Translations under genes and position numbers: made by a program
The notes under the pieces: model-generated
Told to the model about the DNA's origin: nothing
The model's input: the letters and a program-made list of their open reading frames with translations, nothing else
Databases searched by the model: none
Part shown: positions 24,259 through 34,649 of the stretch, piece after piece
Layout of the letters: every line of letters begins with the position of its first letter
Numbering within the stretch: the first letter of the stretch is position 1
NCBI GenBank assembly: GCA_032622095.1
Contig: CP136061.1
Span: 21,890,991-21,954,990, forward strand
Origin: Siphonodentalium dalli
Lineage: Eukaryota > Mollusca > Scaphopoda > Gadilida > Siphonodentaliidae
Length of the DNA stretch: 64,000 bases
Reading direction: 5' to 3'

Positions 24259-27200
24259 TTAATCACTTTGTTCTTCTGATTCGCTGTTGATGAGCGGTGA
24301 TCTTACTGACAGACCAGTTTCTGTTCTTCCACATATCCTTGCAGTGAATCCTGGGAAAAGCTCTCTAAACTCTCTAAGAAACAACGGCAATATGCAGACT
24401 CCAGTGAGGAATATCTGGAAAGAAATTAGAAAGAATTTTTGTTCTATTTTACGATATACCCAAGCCTGAGTTTAGTGTGCCTGTCATTTGCAGAATGAGG
24501 GCCCAGAGGGTGAATTTAGTGATGCTATCCCGCATAGCGGGCTAGCATCACTAAATTCACCCTCTGGGGACCTCATTCTGCTTAGGCCCTCATCTTCTCT
24601 GGAAAGTTTCTTTAGAAACTTCTTTACATAGATTCTATTTCTTTTTTAGTTTAGTTTCTCTATATCCCCAATTTGGCAGACGACACATTGCATAATCATG
24701 GTTCCCAATGGGTGTACATCACAATATTCACCATTTGGGAACTTCAATCTGAGTATGCCTTCCATAGCAGATGAGGCCATGCAGAATCCCGCATGGTGGG
24801 CTAGCATCACTAAATTCACCCTCTGGGAACCTCAGTCTGCTTAGGCCTCAACTGCTATATATGGGAGACCTAGGATCAGATTGAAGTTGGTGATGTTCAC
24901 CCATTAGTCACCTCGATTATGCATTTATCTTTTGAAAATTAGGAGATATAGAAACAAACTGAACAGATGTAACTAATAAGATTGTCAATATGAGACTATA
25001 GATAGTTCCCAGAAGATGAAGCCAAAGCAGAATGAGGTCACACGAGGGTGAATGTGGTGATGCTAGCCCTCTGTACATGATAGCATCACTGAATTCACCC
25101 TCTGGGGACCTCATTCTGCAAATGACATGCACACTAAACTCAGGCTTGGATATACCAGAAAACAAACACAGTGGAAGATCACCAAATTCACCCTTTGGGT
25201 ACCTCATTCTGCATGGCCTCATCTGCTATGGGAGACATAGACTCAGATTGAAGTTCCCAAATGGTGAATACTGTGATGTACACCCATTGGGAACCTCGAT
25301 TGTGCCATGTATCATCTGCCAATTTGGGGATATGCAGAAACTAAACTAAAAAAGAAATAGAATCTATGTGAAGAAGTTTCTATAGAAATTTGATAATAAA
25401 GAAACTTTCCACAGAAGATGAGGCCTAAGCAGAATGAGGTCCCCAGAGGTGAAATTAGTGATGCTAGCCGGCTATGCGGGATAGAGTCACTAAATTCACC
25501 CTCTGGGGGACCTCATTCTGCAAATGACAGGCAAACTAAATTCAGACATGGCCATACCAACCTGGACATGATGGCCTTCGGTCAGCTGACCAGATTACTT
25601 CCATGTGCCATTCACCCAGAAACATTCATGCGAAACATTCATATGAATATGCTGCACCTAGACTACGGAATCTGCTTCCAACAGACATTCATACTGAAAA
25701 GTCTTTCATACATTTTACACATTCTTAATGGTAGCTTGTGCAGCATTAAAGATCCTGTGCCAGTGAATTCTCTTATACATGCGAGTCTCCCATAGGGAGC
25801 CTCACATTTTTACAAGAGAATGCACTTGCTTAACAGGTCAAGGTAAATATTGTTAGGCCAATGTATTCTCTTATACATACGAGGCTCCCTATCGGAGACT
25901 CGCATATATAAGAGAATACATTGGGACCAACAGTTCCAGCCCAGATATGAAAATACATGCTAAAGTAAATATCTCCCCCCACCCCCCCCCCCCCCCCCCC
26001 CCCCCCCAAGACAAATTACCTTTATATAAGGCCAAAACATCAGTGACCTCTCATACCATGTCATACAAGTCTTACATAGTGACCCAGATATTGAGACCAA
26101 CACTCGACATCGGCGAAACATATAATATAACTGTTCCTACTGAGGACAATATAATAATAATAATAATAATAATAATGATAATTCTTATATAGTGCGTATC
26201 CCCGCGAGGGCCCTAAGCACTTCACATTATTACCCCAGCTGTTGAGTAATGCCATGTTGAGAAATCGTTAAACGCATGCTGCCATAATGGCGCTACACAA
26301 GATTGCTCTTGGCTTACACTTACCCAACAACCAGGTCCCAATTTCTCGTCTAGGTACGACGAAGCGAGCACAGTACAAGTGACCTTGCCCAAGGGTCTCA
26401 ACCTGGTGTGAGATTTGAAACAGCGTGTGGCTAAATATAGCACACATACCGCTTAATCTGGCCAAGCCACTGTTGTGGAGACGATAGTCCACCGGCCCGG
26501 GTGCGAAACTCACGCCGGTGCAGTAAACACCATTACAAGTCCTACACTCTAACTACTGGGCTACCACTTCCATATATTCAGAGGGCATGAACAGGTCAGA
26601 CACCTTATGGTGAATAATCTTAATCTCTATGAATAGAGAAGGTTTCTGAATTAATTTAAGTAAAATATATATTTATTTGTTCCATCTCATTAAAAAACAT
26701 TCTGTGGAAATAGTCTTACCATTATCATGAACATATAGAAAACAGCTGCCCATTCGATAGTCTTACCATTATCATGAACATATAGAAAACAGCTGCCCAT
26801 TCGATAGTCTTACCATTATCATGAACATATAGAAAACAGCTGCCCAATCGATAGTCTTACCATTATCATGAACATATAGAAAACAGCTGCCCATTCAATG
26901 CCTCTACCAATCAGCGGAACAAGTATCTGGAAGGAAATAAATGAATGAGATATGAGCTGGAATTGATTGAGTCCAGTGAGTTTAGACCATGTGGCACACA
27001 AACCTAAGGGGAAATAAATGAATGAGATATGAGCTGGAATTGATTGAGTCCAGTGAGTTTAGACCATGTGGCACACAAACTAAGGATAATAAAATGAATG
27101 AGATATGAGCTGGAATTAATTGAGTCCAGTGAGTTTAGATGTGGCACACAAACTAAGGATAATCTTTATTTCCTGATGTAATAACACAGTTTAACACCCT

Positions 27201-30200
27201 TTACCCAACAAACCGGCCAAAAACCGGCCAAATAAAGCTTCAACAGCCTAAATTATCTTCGGTCTGTCTCAATAGAACCATACAAATATGGATATCATTG
27301 GAACCGGCTCCTTGACCACATTGTGATAGTTACAGTTATGCCCTGTGCCAATACATTCTCTTATATATGCGAGTCGACCATCAGGTCGCCTCGCATATAT
27401 AAGAGAATGCATTGGCCTAAAAAGAATCTTTTTTTTTAACACTTTTTACCATTTTTTCTTACATTCTTTAACAATTTTATAATTTTTAATGTGTTAAGCC
27501 AATGCATTCTCTTATATATGCGAGGCGACCTATGGTCGACTCGCATATATAAGAGAATGCATTGGCACAGGGCCTTTCTGTTGGGTAAAGGGTTAACTCT
27601 TTCAGTGCCAGGGGCCAATTTATTTATTTTTAGATTTTTTTTTTTTTTAGGGTTGAATTTTTTTTTGGGTATGCTTAAGCATACTATAGAGAATTTAAAA
27701 ACAAACTGGATAAGTCCTTAGGGGCATGTTGTAACTCAAAACAATCACCAAGTATTCATAGTAATAATTTTGATGCCTATGAAAAACGTAAGATTCCCTG
27801 GCACTAAACCTACAAAATAAGCCTGGCACTGAAAGAGTTAAATACATTTGGGCTGAATCTCAAATATAAATCGCAAAGCGATTTGGAGACATTTGTGATT
27901 GGCACCAAATGTATTTATGAAGTGTAATTATATCAGGAATGAAGATTATTCCTTATAATTACATATAAGTAAAAAATATTAACATAAAAATGCATTTTCA
28001 ATTGGAAATATCATTAAATAGTAGGAACTTTAAAGTGACGATGCCGTGAGGAGATATGGCAAAATTCCTACGCTCAACATTCACTTCCACCCTAATGTAA
28101 TTATCCTATTAAAATACATTAGCTTTTTGGAAACTAATGGCAAAATACTATTGCAAATTAAGTGGATGTAATTATAGCAATATCAATATTACTACAAACA
28201 TCATTTTAGGAAGACCGAGTCTTCTCGGTCCATAAATAGTGGACCACAACAGCTTGTGATATCAGTTGGGTTGATGCTGTTTGGACTGTGTCCCATCCTG
28301 TTACTCTTTTATAATGCACTTTACGCCCAGAATCGCGGACGGAAGATTTGCATATATGAACATAGAAGGCAGCCTTTCCCCAAGCATGATGATATCAAGC
28401 ATGCATATCAGAGGTCCGTTAAATGTCAAATCGACGAGATTTATTTAGGAGATAAACATACACTGTTGAGTTGTACATTCTGGGATTCGAGCATGAAAAC
28501 AGTTTGTGAACGAGCCGGCTTGCCGGCGAGTTCACAAACTGTTTTCATGCTCGAATCCCAGAATGTACAACGAAACAGGGTACGTTTATCTCCATTGTAA
28601 TTCAATCTAGCAAGGAATTTGCAAAAAAAAACTGTATAAAAAGTATCATTTAGTCATTTTCATGACACGAATCGAGACTTTCATTTCGCCGTTGTCACCG
28701 TGCACAAATCATTGGGTTTGTTCATTGCGTTACTCGGAACACTGCTCCATAACCATTTCCTGTGGGGCGGGTTGGCTCGTTTCGCTACTCCGTTCTGCGC
28801 CGATGAAATTGTACCGTGCCACATTCAGATTTGATGCACGCTGAAGCGGCCGATGAACGGTATCTATAGACAACAACGCGCGGGTGTGCTCGTTTCGCTA
28901 CTCGTTCTGCGCTGATGAAATTTGACCGTGCTACATTCAGATTTGATGCACGCTGAAGCGGCCGATGTCGGTGAATCGAAAACGAAAGTTAGCCGCTCTC
29001 GGTCAATCAGAATGCTTGTTTTTAGTGACAAATACTCAATTGAATTACAAATGTAAATAAAGCCTTGTTTTTCAGAGAATTTTGATTTGTTGCACTATCA
29101 GAAATTCATGCGAACAATACATTAAATGATCGTATCATTATACCTTTTTCTATCATGGTAGATGATATATCATTTTGAAGAAGATTAATAGCGGACATGT
29201 CAGATGATTAATCACATTCAGGGGTTTGCGTGAATGCCCGGACTCCACGTGTACACGTAGTATGTCTTTTGAGTTAAAGTCCATTATAGAAGAGCAACGG
29301 TGTGGGACTCGGTCCAAAAACAGCATCATCCCAACTGATATACCAAGCTGCTGTGGACCGAGAAGATTTGGTCTACATTTTAGGTGATACTTGTAGGAGT
29401 GTTCAGATCATATAAGCAGACAAAGAACATAAACCTCTTTGGATTCATTTCTAAGAATGTTAAGCTAATATTACGGACCACTATTTTGGTGAAGTTTCAG
29501 CTGAACATTCCTACAAATAAATTGGTGGGAATTAAGTAACTACCCACCAGCGAGTACTTTTAAAATCATTGTAATAATACAATTGGTATGTAAACCAATC
29601 AAATACAATATTTTCCTAAATAAGTAAAATATATATCTCCTAGAAGTATCTTGCCCACTGAACTATATGGTATATTATCATCCCAAGTAGGAGGGGTTAA
29701 CTCTCCGAGTTGAAAAAACGGTACGAAATTCTATGGTACATATCCTCTGTCATGTTCATGACACGTGTAATCACGTGATTTCTGACACGTAGTGAAGTAT
29801 TCGCCATATTTTTTATCCCCAGTAGGACATTCCTCGTGAGCGGGGTGGGTGCGAAACCCTGGGCGGGAGCTCAGCGTTCAGTGGGCAAGATACTTCTAGA
29901 AGATATATATTTTACTTATTTAGGAAAATATTGTATCTCCGTCAAAGGTATCTTGCCCACTGAACTATATGGTAAAGAATATAATTTTCTAACAGGTGGA
30001 GGCCACGAGGAAACAAAAACACCGCTATGCATCTGAATCAAAGAACTGGATTGACCTGATAACCTACGATATATACATATACATGCACAGACATATAGAT
30101 ATATATGTATATACATATATATATATATATACACATGCACAATAGGACCATAAGCCAATGTAATATTACATCCTAAAACTAATACCTGTCAGCAAGCTCA

Positions 30201-33200
30201 AACGAACAAAAAGTGGCCACTTAAGAGTTTAAGACCCCTGCAAGTAAAGTAAATAGCTTCAGAAGACATGGAGACGGAGATGACATTCGCATCGGAACTT
30301 AGGGCTAATAATGTATCAGCCGAGTACTTGCCGGGAAAGGTACGGGTAACACCCACCCCCCCTCCCCCCCCCCCCAGCTGCAAGCTCCCAAAAAAGGGCC
30401 CCGACACCAACTAATTGGAGACATGCCATTGTCGATAAGGAGGAGGTATCATTGACCAATAGTCTGACCGGGAAGCGAATGGGTATTACACGGACATACG
30501 TTGCAAGGCTCAGGCCGTATGAAGAACAGGGCTCAGAATTGGAGTTTCACAGCAGAATACTTAGTTTGAAGCCTGGAGTTCGAGATATGACCGACTAAGA
30601 TGCAATAAGCCATGGCATTTTCCCCTGATGACGTGCCCAAATGTGGAAATGCCCACCAACACAGTTAAACTCAACTGACCAATCACAGGCTACTGAATCC
30701 ATGACAGATAGGCAGCCAGGAACCGAAATTCCAATGTTGTTAAGATGGAAATCCACAAAAACAAAAATTGGACTAACGATGCATCAGGATTGTGGCACAA
30801 GCCCAAAACCAGCGGAAAACCGACGGCAGGTAGGTAATGAAAAACAGACCAAGGGCCACCGCGCCCCAACTGTTCGAGCTCTGCTGACTGGTCCCCGACG
30901 AGTCGATGGCGCAAGGTATCCCTTCTGGTAAGGATGGGGTGCCCCTCCATTGGGACCCTGTTCCGGAGACAACCATCGCCAGAAGTGCGAATCGAGAGGG
31001 CGGATCATATGATCTGGCATCCGACACCCAATGCTAGTGAATCTCGCACGAGGAGAAGCATCTGGCAAGAATTTTCATCCGGCTTTATGAAGTGTGCCCA
31101 ACACGATTCATATGCTGCCCCATAGGTGCAACATTATCCTGTATTGGCAATCGCTGAGGTCAGCAAAGGACCTGGCTTAGTATATTAAATGAGCACTAGG
31201 GGAATCAAGCACTATCAGGGAAAACAAAACCATTATGTACCGACAACCGAGCCCATAAGAAGAATGACGTATTAGACGCAAAGGCCGATATCACAGAAGC
31301 CATTTCGTTCTTTTCCACGCTAATACGCCGTGTTGCCCATTAAGCCCGAGTGGGGTGCTGAACTAGACCTCATGTCAACAGCGTTCTGAAATTGAGCATA
31401 TGTCGAACCATGGATAATGGACTCATCTATGTATGACTGGACAACAAAAGTGAAATCCATGTTGAGTTAGAACTGAAAGCAACCTGAAGACAAAAGATAT
31501 GTCATTCGTATCTATTACGGAAACACAGGGAGGTCGGAGATAAAGCATGTATGCTTGTTTATCTCTGATTCTTGCGTCCCAAATCGAGATGTAAATATTT
31601 ACCCTTTCGAGCACCTGAACCAGTCCAGAACACGTCTTAAAAGTCAGGAAAATGAAAGGGCGAGAGTCATATACTAATCTAGTGATATGAATGACTATAG
31701 ACATTCTCCAGCAAAGCCCGTGACCACGAAAGAGCTGGATGGAACATGGAAAGCAGCAACAACTTATAAAGCAAGAAGTTGAACACATCCCAAACCGAGA
31801 ACAGTAAAATGGTTGAATACCTCTCAGGATGGTCGAACCCAGGTCGCCAAGTGTGCAGTCCGATGGCATAACCACCCAGCACTGACGACGTTAGGCAGGG
31901 TACAAATTGACCGGCATCACAGGGCAAGTTGCTACCCAAATGCGAACAAAACCCATGCAACTTGGATCCTATTTCCTCATTTGACTGTCCCAGGGTACGC
32001 CAACAGTCGTCCCGAGTATCCGACTTGGAGTCCCTGTCGATAGTCCAGAAAGCCCACCAAATGCGGCCAATGGGTTCGATGGGTAGCCCCAACCCGCGAC
32101 CTGTTTGGTGGGACTATCGTCCTGAGCGCTAATTACGCCAATGAAGGGAACACTATACATCGACAAGTGACAGTGTCCTGGTCGTAAAGGTTTCTATCTC
32201 TTCCTTGGAACCCTCGAAACAAGGGAAAGCACTCTGATGTTCTGTTAAATTGTAAATGATTGTAGAACAATGCTATCAAATCATGTCAATCTGAGGTTAT
32301 TTGCTAATCAAAATTCGACATTAATTTTCTTCCTGCGCTTGGCTGCATCAGAGAACACTGAACAACTAACTGAGCTCCCTCGTAAGCGCATGTAAAGGTG
32401 ACCCGAAAGGAATGTCGAAAGCCCTTTCACCTCGTGCTGGAGCGACTGCTCGATCTGATCCCGATCTCCATCCGTCGATGGGGTGTTAACAGCACAATAC
32501 ACCACGACAAGCTTCATTTCTAATTGCATGTGAGGTCTGGTCATTGGGAATCCCGGGGGAATGTCCAGAGCCTGTACATCTCGGGGATGGAGCAGCAGCT
32601 CGACCGATCCCGATATCCAACCGACCGAACTGGCGATGGGAGGTTAGTAGGTACCAGTTCCCAAGCAAGCTTCCTGCTATAATGGCGTCAGGGAATAAGA
32701 TCTTTTGTTTTCATTTAAAATCAAACCCGAAGTTACTGGCAGCTGTTGGCCAGAATGCGGCCAGTAACCTGTCTGCGAAGCCCCCGGAAGTGGTGGCTTA
32801 TAATAAGGAGGAAACAAGCCTGTGAACTGTGATCCCATTCCAAGCCCAGCTGGGGCAGAAGGCATGGAGGATAAACTTTCAGGTGCCAAATAATAGCGTA
32901 AATGTAATAATTATTTAGAGAAAATGTCTCCTAATTTGAATTGAGACAAAGTAAAATGGCCATTCTACTAGTAATTTTAGCCGAAATTTCCCACACACTA
33001 TTATCATAAGCCACCGGAGAGCATGGTCAGGGAGTATCCCTCAGCCGCGCTGACCCCGAGATGACAACTTGTAGCGATGGACGGCGTGTGTCGAGTGTTA
33101 GTAGAGCTGAATCACAGCCGTCCTGGGCACGCCAACCGTCGACCCGAGGAAGCAGATTGACGTCCCGTCCGATAGTCCAGGGAGCGCACCAACTGTGACT

Positions 33201-34567
33201 AATGGGTTCAATGGGTAGCCCCAACCCGCACCCTGTTTGGTGTGACTATCGCCCCGAGTGCTAATTACGCCAATCAGAGGAACACAATATATCGGCAAGC
33301 GTCAGTGTCCTAGGGGAAGCAACTTGTGGGAGCTACGGGTTCGATGGGTAGCCCCAACCCGCGTCCTGTGTGGTGTGACTATCGCTCCGAGTGCTAATTA
33401 CGCCAATTAGAGGAACCCTATATATCGACTTTCGTTCTCTACTCTTGGGACCTCGAAACGAGGGAAGCGACTTCAAGGGGAGCTACGGGGAAGGCGATTC
33501 ATGAACCTGGTCTTACCTCGATTAGCAGTCCTGTGAAAGTAATTAATGTGATTGCGAACAATCACAAATACACCTGTTGTGTTATGTTACCATGTGGCAA
33601 CCAAGGCAGTAACGGCCCCATTGTTAATCATCCAGGGTGAAAAAGGTTCAAATTGACATTCGGGATTTACAATCCTATCAGCCTATTTCACAAGCGTTTA
33701 AACACTGCTTTTTCCGTCAGTTGTACCCCAGATGATGATTGTCAACGTATAAAGAAAGCCGTCAAACGAAAAAATGAACTCGAAAGTAAGTCACCTAATT
33801 TCGTGATACCTTTAACCACCGTCAACGCACGTGGTAACTTAAATAACACGTCACCTGTATGCCATAGATTTGTTATAAAGAAAACGATCAGCGTCTTTAG
33901 TCATATCCAATGGTGCCTCGAATGTTCTGCCTTTAATAGGCCAGAAACGCTGCATTGTCTGCATAGACAACGGATATTAAATCATTGACCGATTAAAATT
34001 ATGGAAGACAAAGTCGGTTAAAACGAAACGAGTCATCAGATTCCGATATTTTATTCGGAACAAACCGTCGTAATCTTTATGTGAATTGTACATAATTTTC
34101 AACTATAAGCAAAGAAATAATGTTGTTTGTATAATACAAAAACAAAACTGTTTTGTTATACAAAAAACTGCAACTTAGCTTCGTTGGAGTGACGACCGTC
34201 CATGGCAGGAGGGATAAAAAATATGGCGAATACTTCACTACGTGTCAGAAATCACGTGATTACACGTGTCATGAACATGACAGAGGATATGTACCCTAGA
34301 ATTTCGTACCGTTTTTTCAACTCGGAGAGTTAACCACTCCTACTTGGGATGATAATATACCATATAGTTCAGTGGGCAAGATACCTTTGACGGAGATATT
34401 AATTTGTCAGGGTCAGTCTTTTAAATTTTAAATTTAATTTAAAAATGTTTTCCAGAAAAGGAAATGAGTGAGATATTTACCTGACCTATCGCAGCACCGA
34501 CACTACCTGTACCATCAACGATTCCTGTGACTGTTGATAAAGCCTCACTGTTCCCCTGCACAGGACC
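24259..34567 (-). CDS. SLC37A3: SLC37A3-like sugar-phosphate exchanger, last three coding exons (5-prime partial)
   Basis: Major-facilitator sugar-phosphate transporter family; SLC37A3 is a lysosomal/ER member. Minus-strand exons are 34567-34481 (87 nt), 26926-26861 (66 nt) and 24414-24259 (156 nt, TAA at 24261-24259). All junctions are phase 0 with AG/GT borders. They read GNSEALSTVTGIVDGTGSV, then GRGIEWAAVFYMFMIM, then IFLTGVCILPLFLREFREL and a polar tail ending SEEQSD. The first matches the SEALATVTGIVDGSGSIGAA signature of SLC37A3, and the next two match its last membrane segments. Together 102 residues, about the last fifth of the usual length. The two introns are about 7.6 and 2.4 kb and full of transposons. 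Exons further 5-prime should lie above 34650 but I could not find them; the satellite, the gap or divergence may hide them. Exon 26861-26926 is flanked by duplicated splice sites. Confidence 0.86.
24461..25555. mobile_element. Compound CAAGCC-family element
   Basis: 24461-25148 is a 688-bp copy with CAAGCCTGAG ends, flanked by GATATACC at 24453-24460 and 25149-25156. The sequence to about 25555 repeats the same blocks in inverted order and ends in a diverged CAGACATGG. The whole looks like two or more insertions or a partial inverted duplication. It lies in the last SLC37A3 intron. Confidence 0.75.
25740..25936. repeat. Hairpin pair of the TGCATTCTCTTATATATGCG type
   Basis: Two stem-loops (25748-25830 and 25854-25925) with GAGTCTCCCATAGGGAGCCT-like loops. 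The flanks resemble the inner part of the CATGACTGG MITEs, but the outer ends are lost. Confidence 0.7.
25974..26007. repeat. Poly-C run
   Basis: Two C runs separated by a single A; the longer is 26 bases. The length is liable to assembly error. Confidence 0.95.
26148..26571 (-). mobile_element. tRNA-derived SINE
   Basis: Read on the minus strand, it starts with a tRNA-like head: A box TAGCCCAGTAG and B-box-like GTTTCGCACCC. It continues through a body with GAAATTGGGACCTGG and ends with GATACGCACTATATAAG and an (ATT)n tail at 26149-26177. Head, body and trinucleotide tail are in SINE order. I cannot name the family. It lies in the last SLC37A3 intron, in the same orientation as the gene. Confidence 0.85.
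26710..26897 (-). repeat. Four 47-bp copies of an SLC37A3 exon end plus donor
   Basis: Units start at 26710, 26757, 26804 and 26851. The highest-coordinate unit contains the real exon end; the other three follow it in the intron. Each reads, on the minus strand, GGGCAGCTGTTTTCTATATG through GATAATG/GTAAGACT, so four consecutive identical 5-prime splice sites exist. Using a downstream one adds 47 nt and meets a stop (reading on to LFSICS). Confidence 0.93.
26931..27175 (-). repeat. Three copies of about 77 bp at the SLC37A3 acceptor
   Basis: Units contain ATGAATGAGATATGAGCTGG and GAGTCCAGTGAGTTTAGA, with phase points near 26935, 27012 and 27088. On the minus strand each ends in a pyrimidine tract and AG: TTATTTCCTTCCAG (the real acceptor), TTATTTCCCCTTAG and TTTATTATCCTTAG. 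Confidence 0.88.
27191..27596. mobile_element. piggyBac-type MITE with twin hairpins (inverted copy)
   Basis: TTAA at 27191-27194 and 27593-27596. The right end TGTTGGGTAAAGGG is intact; the left has CA inserted before CCCTTTACCCAACA. It is inverted relative to 7442-7820 and 23247-23634. Hairpins are at 27345-27415 and 27497-27571. Confidence 0.87.
27593..27841. mobile_element. Second TTAA MITE with CTCTTTCAGTGCCAGG ends
   Basis: TTAA at 27593-27596 is shared with the preceding element, and another TTAA is at 27838-27841. Inverted ends are CTCTTTCAGTGCCAGG and CCTGGCACTGAAAGAG. A lone end of this family is at about 56647-56667. Confidence 0.85.
28213..29374. mobile_element. Foldback element of 1.16 kb with an inner perfect 40-bp palindrome
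   Basis: The outer arms (about 28213-28320 and 29285-29374) share TCTTCTCGGTCCA and ATATCAGTTGGG in inverted order. Inside, 28472-28511 and 28530-28569 pair perfectly over 40 bp around an 18-nt loop. A tandem duplication of about 90 bp (28765-28855 and 28885-28975) contains CTCGTTTCGCTACTC and GATGCACGCTGAAGCGGCCG. Confidence 0.82.
29636..29903. mobile_element. Short MITE with TCTCCTAGAAGTATCTTGCC end and TA flanks
   Basis: The ends TCTCCTAGAAGTATCTTGCC and GGCAAGATACTTCTAGAAGA are flanked by TA. Similarity between the sides extends outward (TCCTAAATAAGTAAAATATA and its inverse), so the true element may be larger. Its left 190 bp match the right arm of the next element. Confidence 0.7.
29936..34396. 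mobile_element. 4.5-kb element with inverted ends and GC-richer interior
   Basis: TCTCCGTCAAAGGTATCTTG at 29936 is matched by its inverse ending at 34396; both ends are flanked by TA. The right arm (34213-34396) matches the left part of 29636-29903 over about 185 bp; the direct left end matches only about 45 bp. The interior is visibly GC-richer than the surroundings. Open frames of up to 150 codons occur, but none matches a transposase I know. It lies in the SLC37A3 intron between exons 26861-26926 and 34481-34567. Confidence 0.72.
31995..33430. repeat. Dispersed copies of a 100-170-bp unit inside the 4.5-kb element
   Basis: 31995-32165, 33125-33300 and about 33333-33430 share GGGTAGCCCCAACCCGC and GAGTGCTAATTACGCCAAT. 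A second pair, about 32427-32490 and 32570-32645, shares CTCGA-CGATCCCGAT-TCCA. The repetition explains why several small frames there look alike. Confidence 0.8.
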
Positions 34568-34649
34568 CTGTCGACCTTTTAAATAGATAATGTTTTATTT
34601 ATAAATAGTGACCATAAATGATATTTCAGAAAAAATGATTGAAAGGTAT

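Noticed and set aside
26148-26571. Functional tRNA gene at the SINE head
   Set aside because: The B box is degenerate and no cloverleaf with paired acceptor stem can be drawn; the body and ATT tail mark it as a SINE.
31423-32092. 150- and 137-codon minus frames inside the 4.5-kb element
   Set aside because: No domain or family pattern recognised, the two frames overlap, and parts are repeated DNA; I cannot support a gene.
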